A stretch of 64,000 bases of DNA, taken from the NCBI RefSeq assembly GCF_048569485.1, contig NW_027445238.1:1-64000 (forward strand). Direction: 5' to 3'. The stretch comes from Anomaloglossus baeobatrachus. Its lineage: Eukaryota; Chordata; Amphibia; Anura; Aromobatidae. The position numbers and the translations under genes were made by a program. Below are positions 1 to 12,540 of this stretch, one piece after another; positions within the stretch are counted from its first letter, which is position 1; each line of letters opens with the position of its first letter. The notes below the pieces were generated by a model. It was not told where the DNA came from and made no database searches. It saw nothing but the letters and a program-made list of their open reading frames with translations.

Positions 1-1279
1 CACGCCTACACAAGACATTTTGTCACCCAAGCCAACCCTTGAAAAGGCTGCTTTGCAGAGCCAAAACAAGAAGAATGGTGCGTTTTGCAGCCGCCGCCCA
101 CTGCAATGAATCTGAATAACTCCTCCTTTAGGGCGCAAGCAACTCCCCTCCCCCTTGCAGTCTTTCCAATTCACGATACAAAAAGACGGACAGGACAGGT
201 TGCCTGACTTTCCGTCACTGCCACCCTTTGCCATCCTTACCCGTAGAAAGCCCTTTCATCATCCCCAAACCCTAATCTTTTCCCTTTCCTTCCCAGCCCC
301 CAAACCCTGCCCTCTGTACCTTTCTCACCACCCGCTTCCCTTCTCCTGTCATCCCCCTACCACCCGGGAAAAAAAGAGATTGCCCCCTCCTTCCACTAGC
401 CCACCCTCCCACCCAAAGAACAACTTCTTCTGCGCAGCTTGTTTTCTAGGCAGCAGCGCTATTGTGATGTCATCGGGGGGCATTGTGACAAGCCGCCAGT
501 GTTCCGTCTCTTCATGTTGTGCACAGTTCAAACGGAAAATACATCAACAGGCAGACTACAGAAAAGCTTACTATCAAAGGTTAGAGGGGGGCTTTCTCAG
601 AGGGCTTTTTACAGTTTTTCTATTCCCAATTAGCCGTTTAAGTGTACTTATTGAAAGTAGTAATTCTTTCATAGGCCGCCCTTTCTTAGTATTTGACGTT
701 CCTTATATTGCGGTATGAGGCTTCGCAGTAGGTTGCAAACATTCATCACCCATGACTGTCCCCAATTGAGCTCAGAAGCTCAATGTCTATCATGACCTCT
801 CTTTTAGAATGTCCAAGAGCAAGCAAACTATTCCTCCAGGAGAGGGCGCCAACAGACTACTAAAGAGATCATCATTACTCAAAGAAAACCCCAAAAACCA
901 ATGCATGATAGGAATAAACAGGTAACTTTCTTTGGAGTGGAAGCGGAGAGATCGCACCAGATGCCAATTCTAGATGTTATCACACCTGTGGTCACTGCAG
1001 CAGCAGGTGAATCCACTTTGTCCAAAAGGGATCTATTCCATTCAATTGCAAATGATCTAGATAAGACAGAGAACTGCAGCACGGGGACATAGCCGAGTTG
1101 GTCAGGTTGAGTGGTGATGAGTTTGCTATTTGGATGAATAAAGAAAGTCAAAAGTGTGAAAGATAAAAAACAAAAGGAGGAAGTGTGAAAAGTGAATGGG
1201 CCAAATTGAGGTGCATATGAAGACGTATGCTTTCTTCCAATTCATTAAATCGGGCTAATATGAATCAGGTGAATTGAGT

Positions 1280-1294
1280 TCTGCTTTTGGAAAC
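1280..1294 (-). terminator. U2 snRNA 3' box
   Basis: The minus strand reads GTTTCCAAAAGCAGA, a full match to the vertebrate 3' box consensus GTTT(N0-3)AAARNNAGA. It starts 13 nt past the U2 3' end, the usual distance. It directs Integrator-dependent 3' end formation of pol II snRNA transcripts. It recurs after every copy in the array, including downstream of both LINEs at 21794-21808 and 30201-30215. Confidence 0.9.
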
Positions 1295-1306
1295 TGGGTT
1301 AAGAAG

Positions 1307-1494
1307 GGGTGCACCGTTCCTGGAGGTACTGCAATACCAGGTCAATGCGTGGAGTGGACAGAGCAAGCTCTTTTTCCATCTCCCTGTTCTAAAAATCCAT
1401 TTAATATATGGTCCCCAGATAGGGGACGTATCAGATATTAAACTGATAAGAACAGATACTACACTTGATCTTAGCCAAAAGGCCGAGAAGCGAT
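1307..1494 (-). ncRNA. RNU2: U2 spliceosomal snRNA, copy 1
   Basis: A 188-nt gene for the RNA of the U2 snRNP, which pairs with the intron branch site during spliceosome assembly and then with U6. Read on the minus strand it starts ATCGCTTCTCGGCC and ends GGTGCACCC, as in vertebrate U2. Visible parts are the branch-site recognition GTAGTA (nt 33-38; 1457-1462), stem-loop IIa with GTCCCC/GGGGAC arms, the Sm-binding site ATTTTTA near nt 99-106 (1389-1396), and the conserved 3' stem-loops ending in the CCTGGTATTGCAGTACCTCCAGG hairpin region. A PSE candidate lies upstream and a clear 3' box lies 13 nt downstream. It is likely pol II transcribed. Confidence 0.98.
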
Positions 1495-1540
1495 AACCAG
1501 AATTGGTTTGGGCCTCGAGTGGCACCCTGGCCTATGCCGG

Positions 1541-1556
1541 ACACATCTTAGGGAGA
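1541..1556 (-). promoter_or_regulatory. Candidate proximal sequence element (PSE) of U2
   Basis: On the minus strand this reads TCTCCCTAAGATGTGT, at -47 to -62 from the U2 start at 1494. The place fits the vertebrate snRNA PSE bound by SNAPc, and the CCCTAA core resembles PSE consensus forms. As expected for a pol II snRNA gene, no TATA box is seen. The same 16 bases recur upstream of every U2 copy, including the interrupted ones (27306-27321 and 36006-36021). The assignment rests mainly on position. Confidence 0.55.
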
Positions 1557-1660
1557 GAGAGCGAGAGGGAGACAAACCCACGCCTACACAAGACATTTTG
1601 TCACCCAAGCCAACCCTTGAAAAGGCTGCTTTGCAGAGCCAAAACAAGAAGAATGGTGCG

Positions 1661-1677
1661 TTTTGCAGCCGCCGCCC
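1661..1677 (-). promoter_or_regulatory. Possible distal enhancer: GC box plus weak octamer-like site
   Basis: A GC box (CCGCCC on the plus strand, 1672-1677) lies beside TTTTGCAG (1661-1668), which matches the octamer ATTTGCAT at 6 of 8 bases. They lie about 167-184 bp upstream of the U2 start. Vertebrate U2 enhancers usually combine octamer, Sp1 and ZNF143 sites near -220, so both the distance and the octamer are imperfect. No convincing ZNF143 site was found. Confidence 0.3.
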
Positions 1678-2342
1678 ACTGCAATGAATCTGAATAACTC
1701 CTCCTTTAGGGCGCAAGCAACTCCCCTCCCCCTTGCAGTCTTTCCAATTCACGATACAAAAAGACGGACAGGACAGGTTGCCTGACTTTCCGTCACTGCC
1801 ACCCTTTGCCATCCTTACCCGTAGAAAGCCCTTTCATCATCCCCAAACCCTAATCTTTTCCCTTTCCTTCCCAGCCCCCAAACCCTGCCCTCTGTACCTT
1901 TCTCACCACCCGCTTCCCTTCTCCTGTCATCCCCCTACCACCCGGGAAAAAAAGAGATTGCCCCCTCCTTCCACTAGCCCACCCTCCCACCCAAAGAACA
2001 ACTTCTTCTGCGCAGCTTGTTTTCTAGGCAGCAGCGCTATTGTGATGTCATCGGGGGGCATTGTGACAAGCCGCCAGTGTTCCGTCTCTTCATGTTGTGC
2101 ACAGTTCAAACGGAAAATACATCAACAGGCAGACTACAGAAAAGCTTACTATCAAAGGTTAGAGGGGGGCTTTCTCAGAGGGCTTTTTACAGTTTTTCTA
2201 TTCCCAATTAGCCGTTTAAGTGTACTTATTGAAAGTAGTAATTCTTTCATAGGCCGCCCTTTCTTAGTATTTGACGTTCCTTATATTGCGGTATGAGGCT
2301 TCGCAGTAGGTTGCAAACATTCATCACCCATGACTGTCCCCA

Positions 2343-2362
2343 ATTGAGCTCAGAAGCTCAAT
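2343..2362. repeat. Short perfect hairpin in the U2 spacer
   Basis: ATTGAGCT, loop CAGA, AGCTCAAT: a perfect 8-bp stem with a 4-nt loop. It lies about 510 bp downstream of the U2 3' box on the minus strand and recurs in every unit (765-784 in the first). No function is known to me. Confidence 0.7.
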
Positions 2363-2884
2363 GTCTATCATGACCTCTCTTTTAGAATGTCCAAGAGCAA
2401 GCAAACTATTCCTCCAGGAGAGGGCGCCAACAGACTACTAAAGAGATCATCATTACTCAAAGAAAACCCCAAAAACCAATGCATGATAGGAATAAACAGG
2501 TAACTTTCTTTGGAGTGGAAGCGGAGAGATCGCACCAGATGCCAATTCTAGATGTTATCACACCTGTGGTCACTGCAGCAGCAGGTGAATCCACTTTGTC
2601 CAAAAGGGATCTATTCCATTCAATTGCAAATGATCTAGATAAGACAGAGAACTGCAGCACGGGGACATAGCCGAGTTGGTCAGGTTGAGTGGTGATGAGT
2701 TTGCTATTTGGATGAATAAAGAAAGTCAAAAGTGTGAAAGATAAAAAACAAAAGGAGGAAGTGTGAAAAGTGAATGGGCCAAATTGAGGTGCATATGAAG
2801 ACGTATGCTTTCTTCCAATTCATTAAATCGGGCTAATATGAATCAGGTGAATTGAGTTCTGCTTTTGGAAACTGGGTTAAGAAG

Positions 2885-3072
2885 GGGTGCACCGTTCCTG
2901 GAGGTACTGCAATACCAGGTCAATGCGTGGAGTGGACAGAGCAAGCTCTTTTTCCATCTCCCTGTTCTAAAAATCCATTTAATATATGGTCCCCAGATAG
3001 GGGACGTATCAGATATTAAACTGATAAGAACAGATACTACACTTGATCTTAGCCAAAAGGCCGAGAAGCGAT
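2885..3072 (-). ncRNA. RNU2: U2 snRNA, copy 2
   Basis: Same 188-nt sequence as copy 1 by eye. Confidence 0.97.
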
Positions 3073-4462
3073 AACCAGAATTGGTTTGGGCCTCGAGTGG
3101 CACCCTGGCCTATGCCGGACACATCTTAGGGAGAGAGAGCGAGAGGGAGACAAACCCACGCCTACACAAGACATTTTGTCACCCAAGCCAACCCTTGAAA
3201 AGGCTGCTTTGCAGAGCCAAAACAAGAAGAATGGTGCGTTTTGCAGCCGCCGCCCACTGCAATGAATCTGAATAACTCCTCCTTTAGGGCGCAAGCAACT
3301 CCCCTCCCCCTTGCAGTCTTTCCAATTCACGATACAAAAAGACGGACAGGACAGGTTGCCTGACTTTCCGTCACTGCCACCCTTTGCCATCCTTACCCGT
3401 AGAAAGCCCTTTCATCATCCCCAAACCCTAATCTTTTCCCTTTCCTTCCCAGCCCCCAAACCCTGCCCTCTGTACCTTTCTCACCACCCGCTTCCCTTCT
3501 CCTGTCATCCCCCTACCACCCGGGAAAAAAAGAGATTGCCCCCTCCTTCCACTAGCCCACCCTCCCACCCAAAGAACAACTTCTTCTGCGCAGCTTGTTT
3601 TCTAGGCAGCAGCGCTATTGTGATGTCATCGGGGGGCATTGTGACAAGCCGCCAGTGTTCCGTCTCTTCATGTTGTGCACAGTTCAAACGGAAAATACAT
3701 CAACAGGCAGACTACAGAAAAGCTTACTATCAAAGGTTAGAGGGGGGCTTTCTCAGAGGGCTTTTTACAGTTTTTCTATTCCCAATTAGCCGTTTAAGTG
3801 TACTTATTGAAAGTAGTAATTCTTTCATAGGCCGCCCTTTCTTAGTATTTGACGTTCCTTATATTGCGGTATGAGGCTTCGCAGTAGGTTGCAAACATTC
3901 ATCACCCATGACTGTCCCCAATTGAGCTCAGAAGCTCAATGTCTATCATGACCTCTCTTTTAGAATGTCCAAGAGCAAGCAAACTATTCCTCCAGGAGAG
4001 GGCGCCAACAGACTACTAAAGAGATCATCATTACTCAAAGAAAACCCCAAAAACCAATGCATGATAGGAATAAACAGGTAACTTTCTTTGGAGTGGAAGC
4101 GGAGAGATCGCACCAGATGCCAATTCTAGATGTTATCACACCTGTGGTCACTGCAGCAGCAGGTGAATCCACTTTGTCCAAAAGGGATCTATTCCATTCA
4201 ATTGCAAATGATCTAGATAAGACAGAGAACTGCAGCACGGGGACATAGCCGAGTTGGTCAGGTTGAGTGGTGATGAGTTTGCTATTTGGATGAATAAAGA
4301 AAGTCAAAAGTGTGAAAGATAAAAAACAAAAGGAGGAAGTGTGAAAAGTGAATGGGCCAAATTGAGGTGCATATGAAGACGTATGCTTTCTTCCAATTCA
4401 TTAAATCGGGCTAATATGAATCAGGTGAATTGAGTTCTGCTTTTGGAAACTGGGTTAAGAAG

Positions 4463-4650
4463 GGGTGCACCGTTCCTGGAGGTACTGCAATACCAGGTCA
4501 ATGCGTGGAGTGGACAGAGCAAGCTCTTTTTCCATCTCCCTGTTCTAAAAATCCATTTAATATATGGTCCCCAGATAGGGGACGTATCAGATATTAAACT
4601 GATAAGAACAGATACTACACTTGATCTTAGCCAAAAGGCCGAGAAGCGAT
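4463..4650 (-). ncRNA. RNU2: U2 snRNA, copy 3
   Basis: Full length, one array period from copy 2, no difference seen. Confidence 0.97.
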
Positions 4651-6040
4651 AACCAGAATTGGTTTGGGCCTCGAGTGGCACCCTGGCCTATGCCGGACAC
4701 ATCTTAGGGAGAGAGAGCGAGAGGGAGACAAACCCACGCCTACACAAGACATTTTGTCACCCAAGCCAACCCTTGAAAAGGCTGCTTTGCAGAGCCAAAA
4801 CAAGAAGAATGGTGCGTTTTGCAGCCGCCGCCCACTGCAATGAATCTGAATAACTCCTCCTTTAGGGCGCAAGCAACTCCCCTCCCCCTTGCAGTCTTTC
4901 CAATTCACGATACAAAAAGACGGACAGGACAGGTTGCCTGACTTTCCGTCACTGCCACCCTTTGCCATCCTTACCCGTAGAAAGCCCTTTCATCATCCCC
5001 AAACCCTAATCTTTTCCCTTTCCTTCCCAGCCCCCAAACCCTGCCCTCTGTACCTTTCTCACCACCCGCTTCCCTTCTCCTGTCATCCCCCTACCACCCG
5101 GGAAAAAAAGAGATTGCCCCCTCCTTCCACTAGCCCACCCTCCCACCCAAAGAACAACTTCTTCTGCGCAGCTTGTTTTCTAGGCAGCAGCGCTATTGTG
5201 ATGTCATCGGGGGGCATTGTGACAAGCCGCCAGTGTTCCGTCTCTTCATGTTGTGCACAGTTCAAACGGAAAATACATCAACAGGCAGACTACAGAAAAG
5301 CTTACTATCAAAGGTTAGAGGGGGGCTTTCTCAGAGGGCTTTTTACAGTTTTTCTATTCCCAATTAGCCGTTTAAGTGTACTTATTGAAAGTAGTAATTC
5401 TTTCATAGGCCGCCCTTTCTTAGTATTTGACGTTCCTTATATTGCGGTATGAGGCTTCGCAGTAGGTTGCAAACATTCATCACCCATGACTGTCCCCAAT
5501 TGAGCTCAGAAGCTCAATGTCTATCATGACCTCTCTTTTAGAATGTCCAAGAGCAAGCAAACTATTCCTCCAGGAGAGGGCGCCAACAGACTACTAAAGA
5601 GATCATCATTACTCAAAGAAAACCCCAAAAACCAATGCATGATAGGAATAAACAGGTAACTTTCTTTGGAGTGGAAGCGGAGAGATCGCACCAGATGCCA
5701 ATTCTAGATGTTATCACACCTGTGGTCACTGCAGCAGCAGGTGAATCCACTTTGTCCAAAAGGGATCTATTCCATTCAATTGCAAATGATCTAGATAAGA
5801 CAGAGAACTGCAGCACGGGGACATAGCCGAGTTGGTCAGGTTGAGTGGTGATGAGTTTGCTATTTGGATGAATAAAGAAAGTCAAAAGTGTGAAAGATAA
5901 AAAACAAAAGGAGGAAGTGTGAAAAGTGAATGGGCCAAATTGAGGTGCATATGAAGACGTATGCTTTCTTCCAATTCATTAAATCGGGCTAATATGAATC
6001 AGGTGAATTGAGTTCTGCTTTTGGAAACTGGGTTAAGAAG

Positions 6041-6228
6041 GGGTGCACCGTTCCTGGAGGTACTGCAATACCAGGTCAATGCGTGGAGTGGACAGAGCAA
6101 GCTCTTTTTCCATCTCCCTGTTCTAAAAATCCATTTAATATATGGTCCCCAGATAGGGGACGTATCAGATATTAAACTGATAAGAACAGATACTACACTT
6201 GATCTTAGCCAAAAGGCCGAGAAGCGAT
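6041..6228 (-). ncRNA. RNU2: U2 snRNA, copy 4
   Basis: Full length, no difference seen. Confidence 0.97.
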
Positions 6229-7618
6229 AACCAGAATTGGTTTGGGCCTCGAGTGGCACCCTGGCCTATGCCGGACACATCTTAGGGAGAGAGAGCGAGA
6301 GGGAGACAAACCCACGCCTACACAAGACATTTTGTCACCCAAGCCAACCCTTGAAAAGGCTGCTTTGCAGAGCCAAAACAAGAAGAATGGTGCGTTTTGC
6401 AGCCGCCGCCCACTGCAATGAATCTGAATAACTCCTCCTTTAGGGCGCAAGCAACTCCCCTCCCCCTTGCAGTCTTTCCAATTCACGATACAAAAAGACG
6501 GACAGGACAGGTTGCCTGACTTTCCGTCACTGCCACCCTTTGCCATCCTTACCCGTAGAAAGCCCTTTCATCATCCCCAAACCCTAATCTTTTCCCTTTC
6601 CTTCCCAGCCCCCAAACCCTGCCCTCTGTACCTTTCTCACCACCCGCTTCCCTTCTCCTGTCATCCCCCTACCACCCGGGAAAAAAAGAGATTGCCCCCT
6701 CCTTCCACTAGCCCACCCTCCCACCCAAAGAACAACTTCTTCTGCGCAGCTTGTTTTCTAGGCAGCAGCGCTATTGTGATGTCATCGGGGGGCATTGTGA
6801 CAAGCCGCCAGTGTTCCGTCTCTTCATGTTGTGCACAGTTCAAACGGAAAATACATCAACAGGCAGACTACAGAAAAGCTTACTATCAAAGGTTAGAGGG
6901 GGGCTTTCTCAGAGGGCTTTTTACAGTTTTTCTATTCCCAATTAGCCGTTTAAGTGTACTTATTGAAAGTAGTAATTCTTTCATAGGCCGCCCTTTCTTA
7001 GTATTTGACGTTCCTTATATTGCGGTATGAGGCTTCGCAGTAGGTTGCAAACATTCATCACCCATGACTGTCCCCAATTGAGCTCAGAAGCTCAATGTCT
7101 ATCATGACCTCTCTTTTAGAATGTCCAAGAGCAAGCAAACTATTCCTCCAGGAGAGGGCGCCAACAGACTACTAAAGAGATCATCATTACTCAAAGAAAA
7201 CCCCAAAAACCAATGCATGATAGGAATAAACAGGTAACTTTCTTTGGAGTGGAAGCGGAGAGATCGCACCAGATGCCAATTCTAGATGTTATCACACCTG
7301 TGGTCACTGCAGCAGCAGGTGAATCCACTTTGTCCAAAAGGGATCTATTCCATTCAATTGCAAATGATCTAGATAAGACAGAGAACTGCAGCACGGGGAC
7401 ATAGCCGAGTTGGTCAGGTTGAGTGGTGATGAGTTTGCTATTTGGATGAATAAAGAAAGTCAAAAGTGTGAAAGATAAAAAACAAAAGGAGGAAGTGTGA
7501 AAAGTGAATGGGCCAAATTGAGGTGCATATGAAGACGTATGCTTTCTTCCAATTCATTAAATCGGGCTAATATGAATCAGGTGAATTGAGTTCTGCTTTT
7601 GGAAACTGGGTTAAGAAG

Positions 7619-7806
7619 GGGTGCACCGTTCCTGGAGGTACTGCAATACCAGGTCAATGCGTGGAGTGGACAGAGCAAGCTCTTTTTCCATCTCCCTGTT
7701 CTAAAAATCCATTTAATATATGGTCCCCAGATAGGGGACGTATCAGATATTAAACTGATAAGAACAGATACTACACTTGATCTTAGCCAAAAGGCCGAGA
7801 AGCGAT
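7619..7806 (-). ncRNA. RNU2: U2 snRNA, copy 5
   Basis: Full length, no difference seen. Confidence 0.97.
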
Positions 7807-9196
7807 AACCAGAATTGGTTTGGGCCTCGAGTGGCACCCTGGCCTATGCCGGACACATCTTAGGGAGAGAGAGCGAGAGGGAGACAAACCCACGCCTACA
7901 CAAGACATTTTGTCACCCAAGCCAACCCTTGAAAAGGCTGCTTTGCAGAGCCAAAACAAGAAGAATGGTGCGTTTTGCAGCCGCCGCCCACTGCAATGAA
8001 TCTGAATAACTCCTCCTTTAGGGCGCAAGCAACTCCCCTCCCCCTTGCAGTCTTTCCAATTCACGATACAAAAAGACGGACAGGACAGGTTGCCTGACTT
8101 TCCGTCACTGCCACCCTTTGCCATCCTTACCCGTAGAAAGCCCTTTCATCATCCCCAAACCCTAATCTTTTCCCTTTCCTTCCCAGCCCCCAAACCCTGC
8201 CCTCTGTACCTTTCTCACCACCCGCTTCCCTTCTCCTGTCATCCCCCTACCACCCGGGAAAAAAAGAGATTGCCCCCTCCTTCCACTAGCCCACCCTCCC
8301 ACCCAAAGAACAACTTCTTCTGCGCAGCTTGTTTTCTAGGCAGCAGCGCTATTGTGATGTCATCGGGGGGCATTGTGACAAGCCGCCAGTGTTCCGTCTC
8401 TTCATGTTGTGCACAGTTCAAACGGAAAATACATCAACAGGCAGACTACAGAAAAGCTTACTATCAAAGGTTAGAGGGGGGCTTTCTCAGAGGGCTTTTT
8501 ACAGTTTTTCTATTCCCAATTAGCCGTTTAAGTGTACTTATTGAAAGTAGTAATTCTTTCATAGGCCGCCCTTTCTTAGTATTTGACGTTCCTTATATTG
8601 CGGTATGAGGCTTCGCAGTAGGTTGCAAACATTCATCACCCATGACTGTCCCCAATTGAGCTCAGAAGCTCAATGTCTATCATGACCTCTCTTTTAGAAT
8701 GTCCAAGAGCAAGCAAACTATTCCTCCAGGAGAGGGCGCCAACAGACTACTAAAGAGATCATCATTACTCAAAGAAAACCCCAAAAACCAATGCATGATA
8801 GGAATAAACAGGTAACTTTCTTTGGAGTGGAAGCGGAGAGATCGCACCAGATGCCAATTCTAGATGTTATCACACCTGTGGTCACTGCAGCAGCAGGTGA
8901 ATCCACTTTGTCCAAAAGGGATCTATTCCATTCAATTGCAAATGATCTAGATAAGACAGAGAACTGCAGCACGGGGACATAGCCGAGTTGGTCAGGTTGA
9001 GTGGTGATGAGTTTGCTATTTGGATGAATAAAGAAAGTCAAAAGTGTGAAAGATAAAAAACAAAAGGAGGAAGTGTGAAAAGTGAATGGGCCAAATTGAG
9101 GTGCATATGAAGACGTATGCTTTCTTCCAATTCATTAAATCGGGCTAATATGAATCAGGTGAATTGAGTTCTGCTTTTGGAAACTGGGTTAAGAAG

Positions 9197-9384
9197 GGGT
9201 GCACCGTTCCTGGAGGTACTGCAATACCAGGTCAATGCGTGGAGTGGACAGAGCAAGCTCTTTTTCCATCTCCCTGTTCTAAAAATCCATTTAATATATG
9301 GTCCCCAGATAGGGGACGTATCAGATATTAAACTGATAAGAACAGATACTACACTTGATCTTAGCCAAAAGGCCGAGAAGCGAT
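9197..9384 (-). ncRNA. RNU2: U2 snRNA, copy 6
   Basis: Full length, no difference seen. Confidence 0.97.
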
Positions 9385-10774
9385 AACCAGAATTGGTTTG
9401 GGCCTCGAGTGGCACCCTGGCCTATGCCGGACACATCTTAGGGAGAGAGAGCGAGAGGGAGACAAACCCACGCCTACACAAGACATTTTGTCACCCAAGC
9501 CAACCCTTGAAAAGGCTGCTTTGCAGAGCCAAAACAAGAAGAATGGTGCGTTTTGCAGCCGCCGCCCACTGCAATGAATCTGAATAACTCCTCCTTTAGG
9601 GCGCAAGCAACTCCCCTCCCCCTTGCAGTCTTTCCAATTCACGATACAAAAAGACGGACAGGACAGGTTGCCTGACTTTCCGTCACTGCCACCCTTTGCC
9701 ATCCTTACCCGTAGAAAGCCCTTTCATCATCCCCAAACCCTAATCTTTTCCCTTTCCTTCCCAGCCCCCAAACCCTGCCCTCTGTACCTTTCTCACCACC
9801 CGCTTCCCTTCTCCTGTCATCCCCCTACCACCCGGGAAAAAAAGAGATTGCCCCCTCCTTCCACTAGCCCACCCTCCCACCCAAAGAACAACTTCTTCTG
9901 CGCAGCTTGTTTTCTAGGCAGCAGCGCTATTGTGATGTCATCGGGGGGCATTGTGACAAGCCGCCAGTGTTCCGTCTCTTCATGTTGTGCACAGTTCAAA
10001 CGGAAAATACATCAACAGGCAGACTACAGAAAAGCTTACTATCAAAGGTTAGAGGGGGGCTTTCTCAGAGGGCTTTTTACAGTTTTTCTATTCCCAATTA
10101 GCCGTTTAAGTGTACTTATTGAAAGTAGTAATTCTTTCATAGGCCGCCCTTTCTTAGTATTTGACGTTCCTTATATTGCGGTATGAGGCTTCGCAGTAGG
10201 TTGCAAACATTCATCACCCATGACTGTCCCCAATTGAGCTCAGAAGCTCAATGTCTATCATGACCTCTCTTTTAGAATGTCCAAGAGCAAGCAAACTATT
10301 CCTCCAGGAGAGGGCGCCAACAGACTACTAAAGAGATCATCATTACTCAAAGAAAACCCCAAAAACCAATGCATGATAGGAATAAACAGGTAACTTTCTT
10401 TGGAGTGGAAGCGGAGAGATCGCACCAGATGCCAATTCTAGATGTTATCACACCTGTGGTCACTGCAGCAGCAGGTGAATCCACTTTGTCCAAAAGGGAT
10501 CTATTCCATTCAATTGCAAATGATCTAGATAAGACAGAGAACTGCAGCACGGGGACATAGCCGAGTTGGTCAGGTTGAGTGGTGATGAGTTTGCTATTTG
10601 GATGAATAAAGAAAGTCAAAAGTGTGAAAGATAAAAAACAAAAGGAGGAAGTGTGAAAAGTGAATGGGCCAAATTGAGGTGCATATGAAGACGTATGCTT
10701 TCTTCCAATTCATTAAATCGGGCTAATATGAATCAGGTGAATTGAGTTCTGCTTTTGGAAACTGGGTTAAGAAG

Positions 10775-10962
10775 GGGTGCACCGTTCCTGGAGGTACTGC
10801 AATACCAGGTCAATGCGTGGAGTGGACAGAGCAAGCTCTTTTTCCATCTCCCTGTTCTAAAAATCCATTTAATATATGGTCCCCAGATAGGGGACGTATC
10901 AGATATTAAACTGATAAGAACAGATACTACACTTGATCTTAGCCAAAAGGCCGAGAAGCGAT
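10775..10962 (-). ncRNA. RNU2: U2 snRNA, copy 7
   Basis: Full length, no difference seen. Confidence 0.97.
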
Positions 10963-12352
10963 AACCAGAATTGGTTTGGGCCTCGAGTGGCACCCTGGCC
11001 TATGCCGGACACATCTTAGGGAGAGAGAGCGAGAGGGAGACAAACCCACGCCTACACAAGACATTTTGTCACCCAAGCCAACCCTTGAAAAGGCTGCTTT
11101 GCAGAGCCAAAACAAGAAGAATGGTGCGTTTTGCAGCCGCCGCCCACTGCAATGAATCTGAATAACTCCTCCTTTAGGGCGCAAGCAACTCCCCTCCCCC
11201 TTGCAGTCTTTCCAATTCACGATACAAAAAGACGGACAGGACAGGTTGCCTGACTTTCCGTCACTGCCACCCTTTGCCATCCTTACCCGTAGAAAGCCCT
11301 TTCATCATCCCCAAACCCTAATCTTTTCCCTTTCCTTCCCAGCCCCCAAACCCTGCCCTCTGTACCTTTCTCACCACCCGCTTCCCTTCTCCTGTCATCC
11401 CCCTACCACCCGGGAAAAAAAGAGATTGCCCCCTCCTTCCACTAGCCCACCCTCCCACCCAAAGAACAACTTCTTCTGCGCAGCTTGTTTTCTAGGCAGC
11501 AGCGCTATTGTGATGTCATCGGGGGGCATTGTGACAAGCCGCCAGTGTTCCGTCTCTTCATGTTGTGCACAGTTCAAACGGAAAATACATCAACAGGCAG
11601 ACTACAGAAAAGCTTACTATCAAAGGTTAGAGGGGGGCTTTCTCAGAGGGCTTTTTACAGTTTTTCTATTCCCAATTAGCCGTTTAAGTGTACTTATTGA
11701 AAGTAGTAATTCTTTCATAGGCCGCCCTTTCTTAGTATTTGACGTTCCTTATATTGCGGTATGAGGCTTCGCAGTAGGTTGCAAACATTCATCACCCATG
11801 ACTGTCCCCAATTGAGCTCAGAAGCTCAATGTCTATCATGACCTCTCTTTTAGAATGTCCAAGAGCAAGCAAACTATTCCTCCAGGAGAGGGCGCCAACA
11901 GACTACTAAAGAGATCATCATTACTCAAAGAAAACCCCAAAAACCAATGCATGATAGGAATAAACAGGTAACTTTCTTTGGAGTGGAAGCGGAGAGATCG
12001 CACCAGATGCCAATTCTAGATGTTATCACACCTGTGGTCACTGCAGCAGCAGGTGAATCCACTTTGTCCAAAAGGGATCTATTCCATTCAATTGCAAATG
12101 ATCTAGATAAGACAGAGAACTGCAGCACGGGGACATAGCCGAGTTGGTCAGGTTGAGTGGTGATGAGTTTGCTATTTGGATGAATAAAGAAAGTCAAAAG
12201 TGTGAAAGATAAAAAACAAAAGGAGGAAGTGTGAAAAGTGAATGGGCCAAATTGAGGTGCATATGAAGACGTATGCTTTCTTCCAATTCATTAAATCGGG
12301 CTAATATGAATCAGGTGAATTGAGTTCTGCTTTTGGAAACTGGGTTAAGAAG

Positions 12353-12540
12353 GGGTGCACCGTTCCTGGAGGTACTGCAATACCAGGTCAATGCGTGGAG
12401 TGGACAGAGCAAGCTCTTTTTCCATCTCCCTGTTCTAAAAATCCATTTAATATATGGTCCCCAGATAGGGGACGTATCAGATATTAAACTGATAAGAACA
12501 GATACTACACTTGATCTTAGCCAAAAGGCCGAGAAGCGAT
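12353..12540 (-). ncRNA. RNU2: U2 snRNA, copy 8
   Basis: Full length, no difference seen. Confidence 0.97.

Larger units (their letters stand above)
1495..2884. other. Representative 1390-bp U2 intergenic spacer
   Basis: This is the first complete spacer; all others are copies of it. Moving away from the U2 start it holds a PSE candidate (1541-1556), a GA-rich purine run (about 1551-1572), a possible GC-box/octamer-like enhancer (1661-1677), and a strongly pyrimidine-rich stretch (about 1830-1995). Further on are a CRE-like TGATGTCA (2043-2050), a perfect 8-bp hairpin (2343-2362), an isolated pol III A-box-like motif (2668-2679), an AT-rich stretch (about 2715-2770) and the 3' box of the next U2 gene (2858-2872). 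I see no second snRNA, 5S or tRNA gene and no convincing protein gene in it. Confidence 0.8.

Noticed and set aside
155-718. 187-codon open frame in the spacer, repeated in every unit
   Set aside because: It starts with TTG, runs through a low-complexity pyrimidine-rich tract that yields Pro/Ser/Phe strings, and has no domain-like features. It repeats only because the spacer repeats.
1046-1053. TTGCAAAT as the U2 distal enhancer octamer
   Set aside because: It matches the octamer at 7 of 8 bases but lies downstream of this unit's U2 and more than 1.1 kb upstream of the neighbouring U2, far from the usual -220.
879-1151. 90-codon minus-strand frame in the spacer
   Set aside because: Short, no recognisable features, and part of the same homogenised spacer.
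1471-1812. 113-codon minus-strand frame across the U2 start
   Set aside because: It overlaps the U2 gene and its promoter, and is explained by them.
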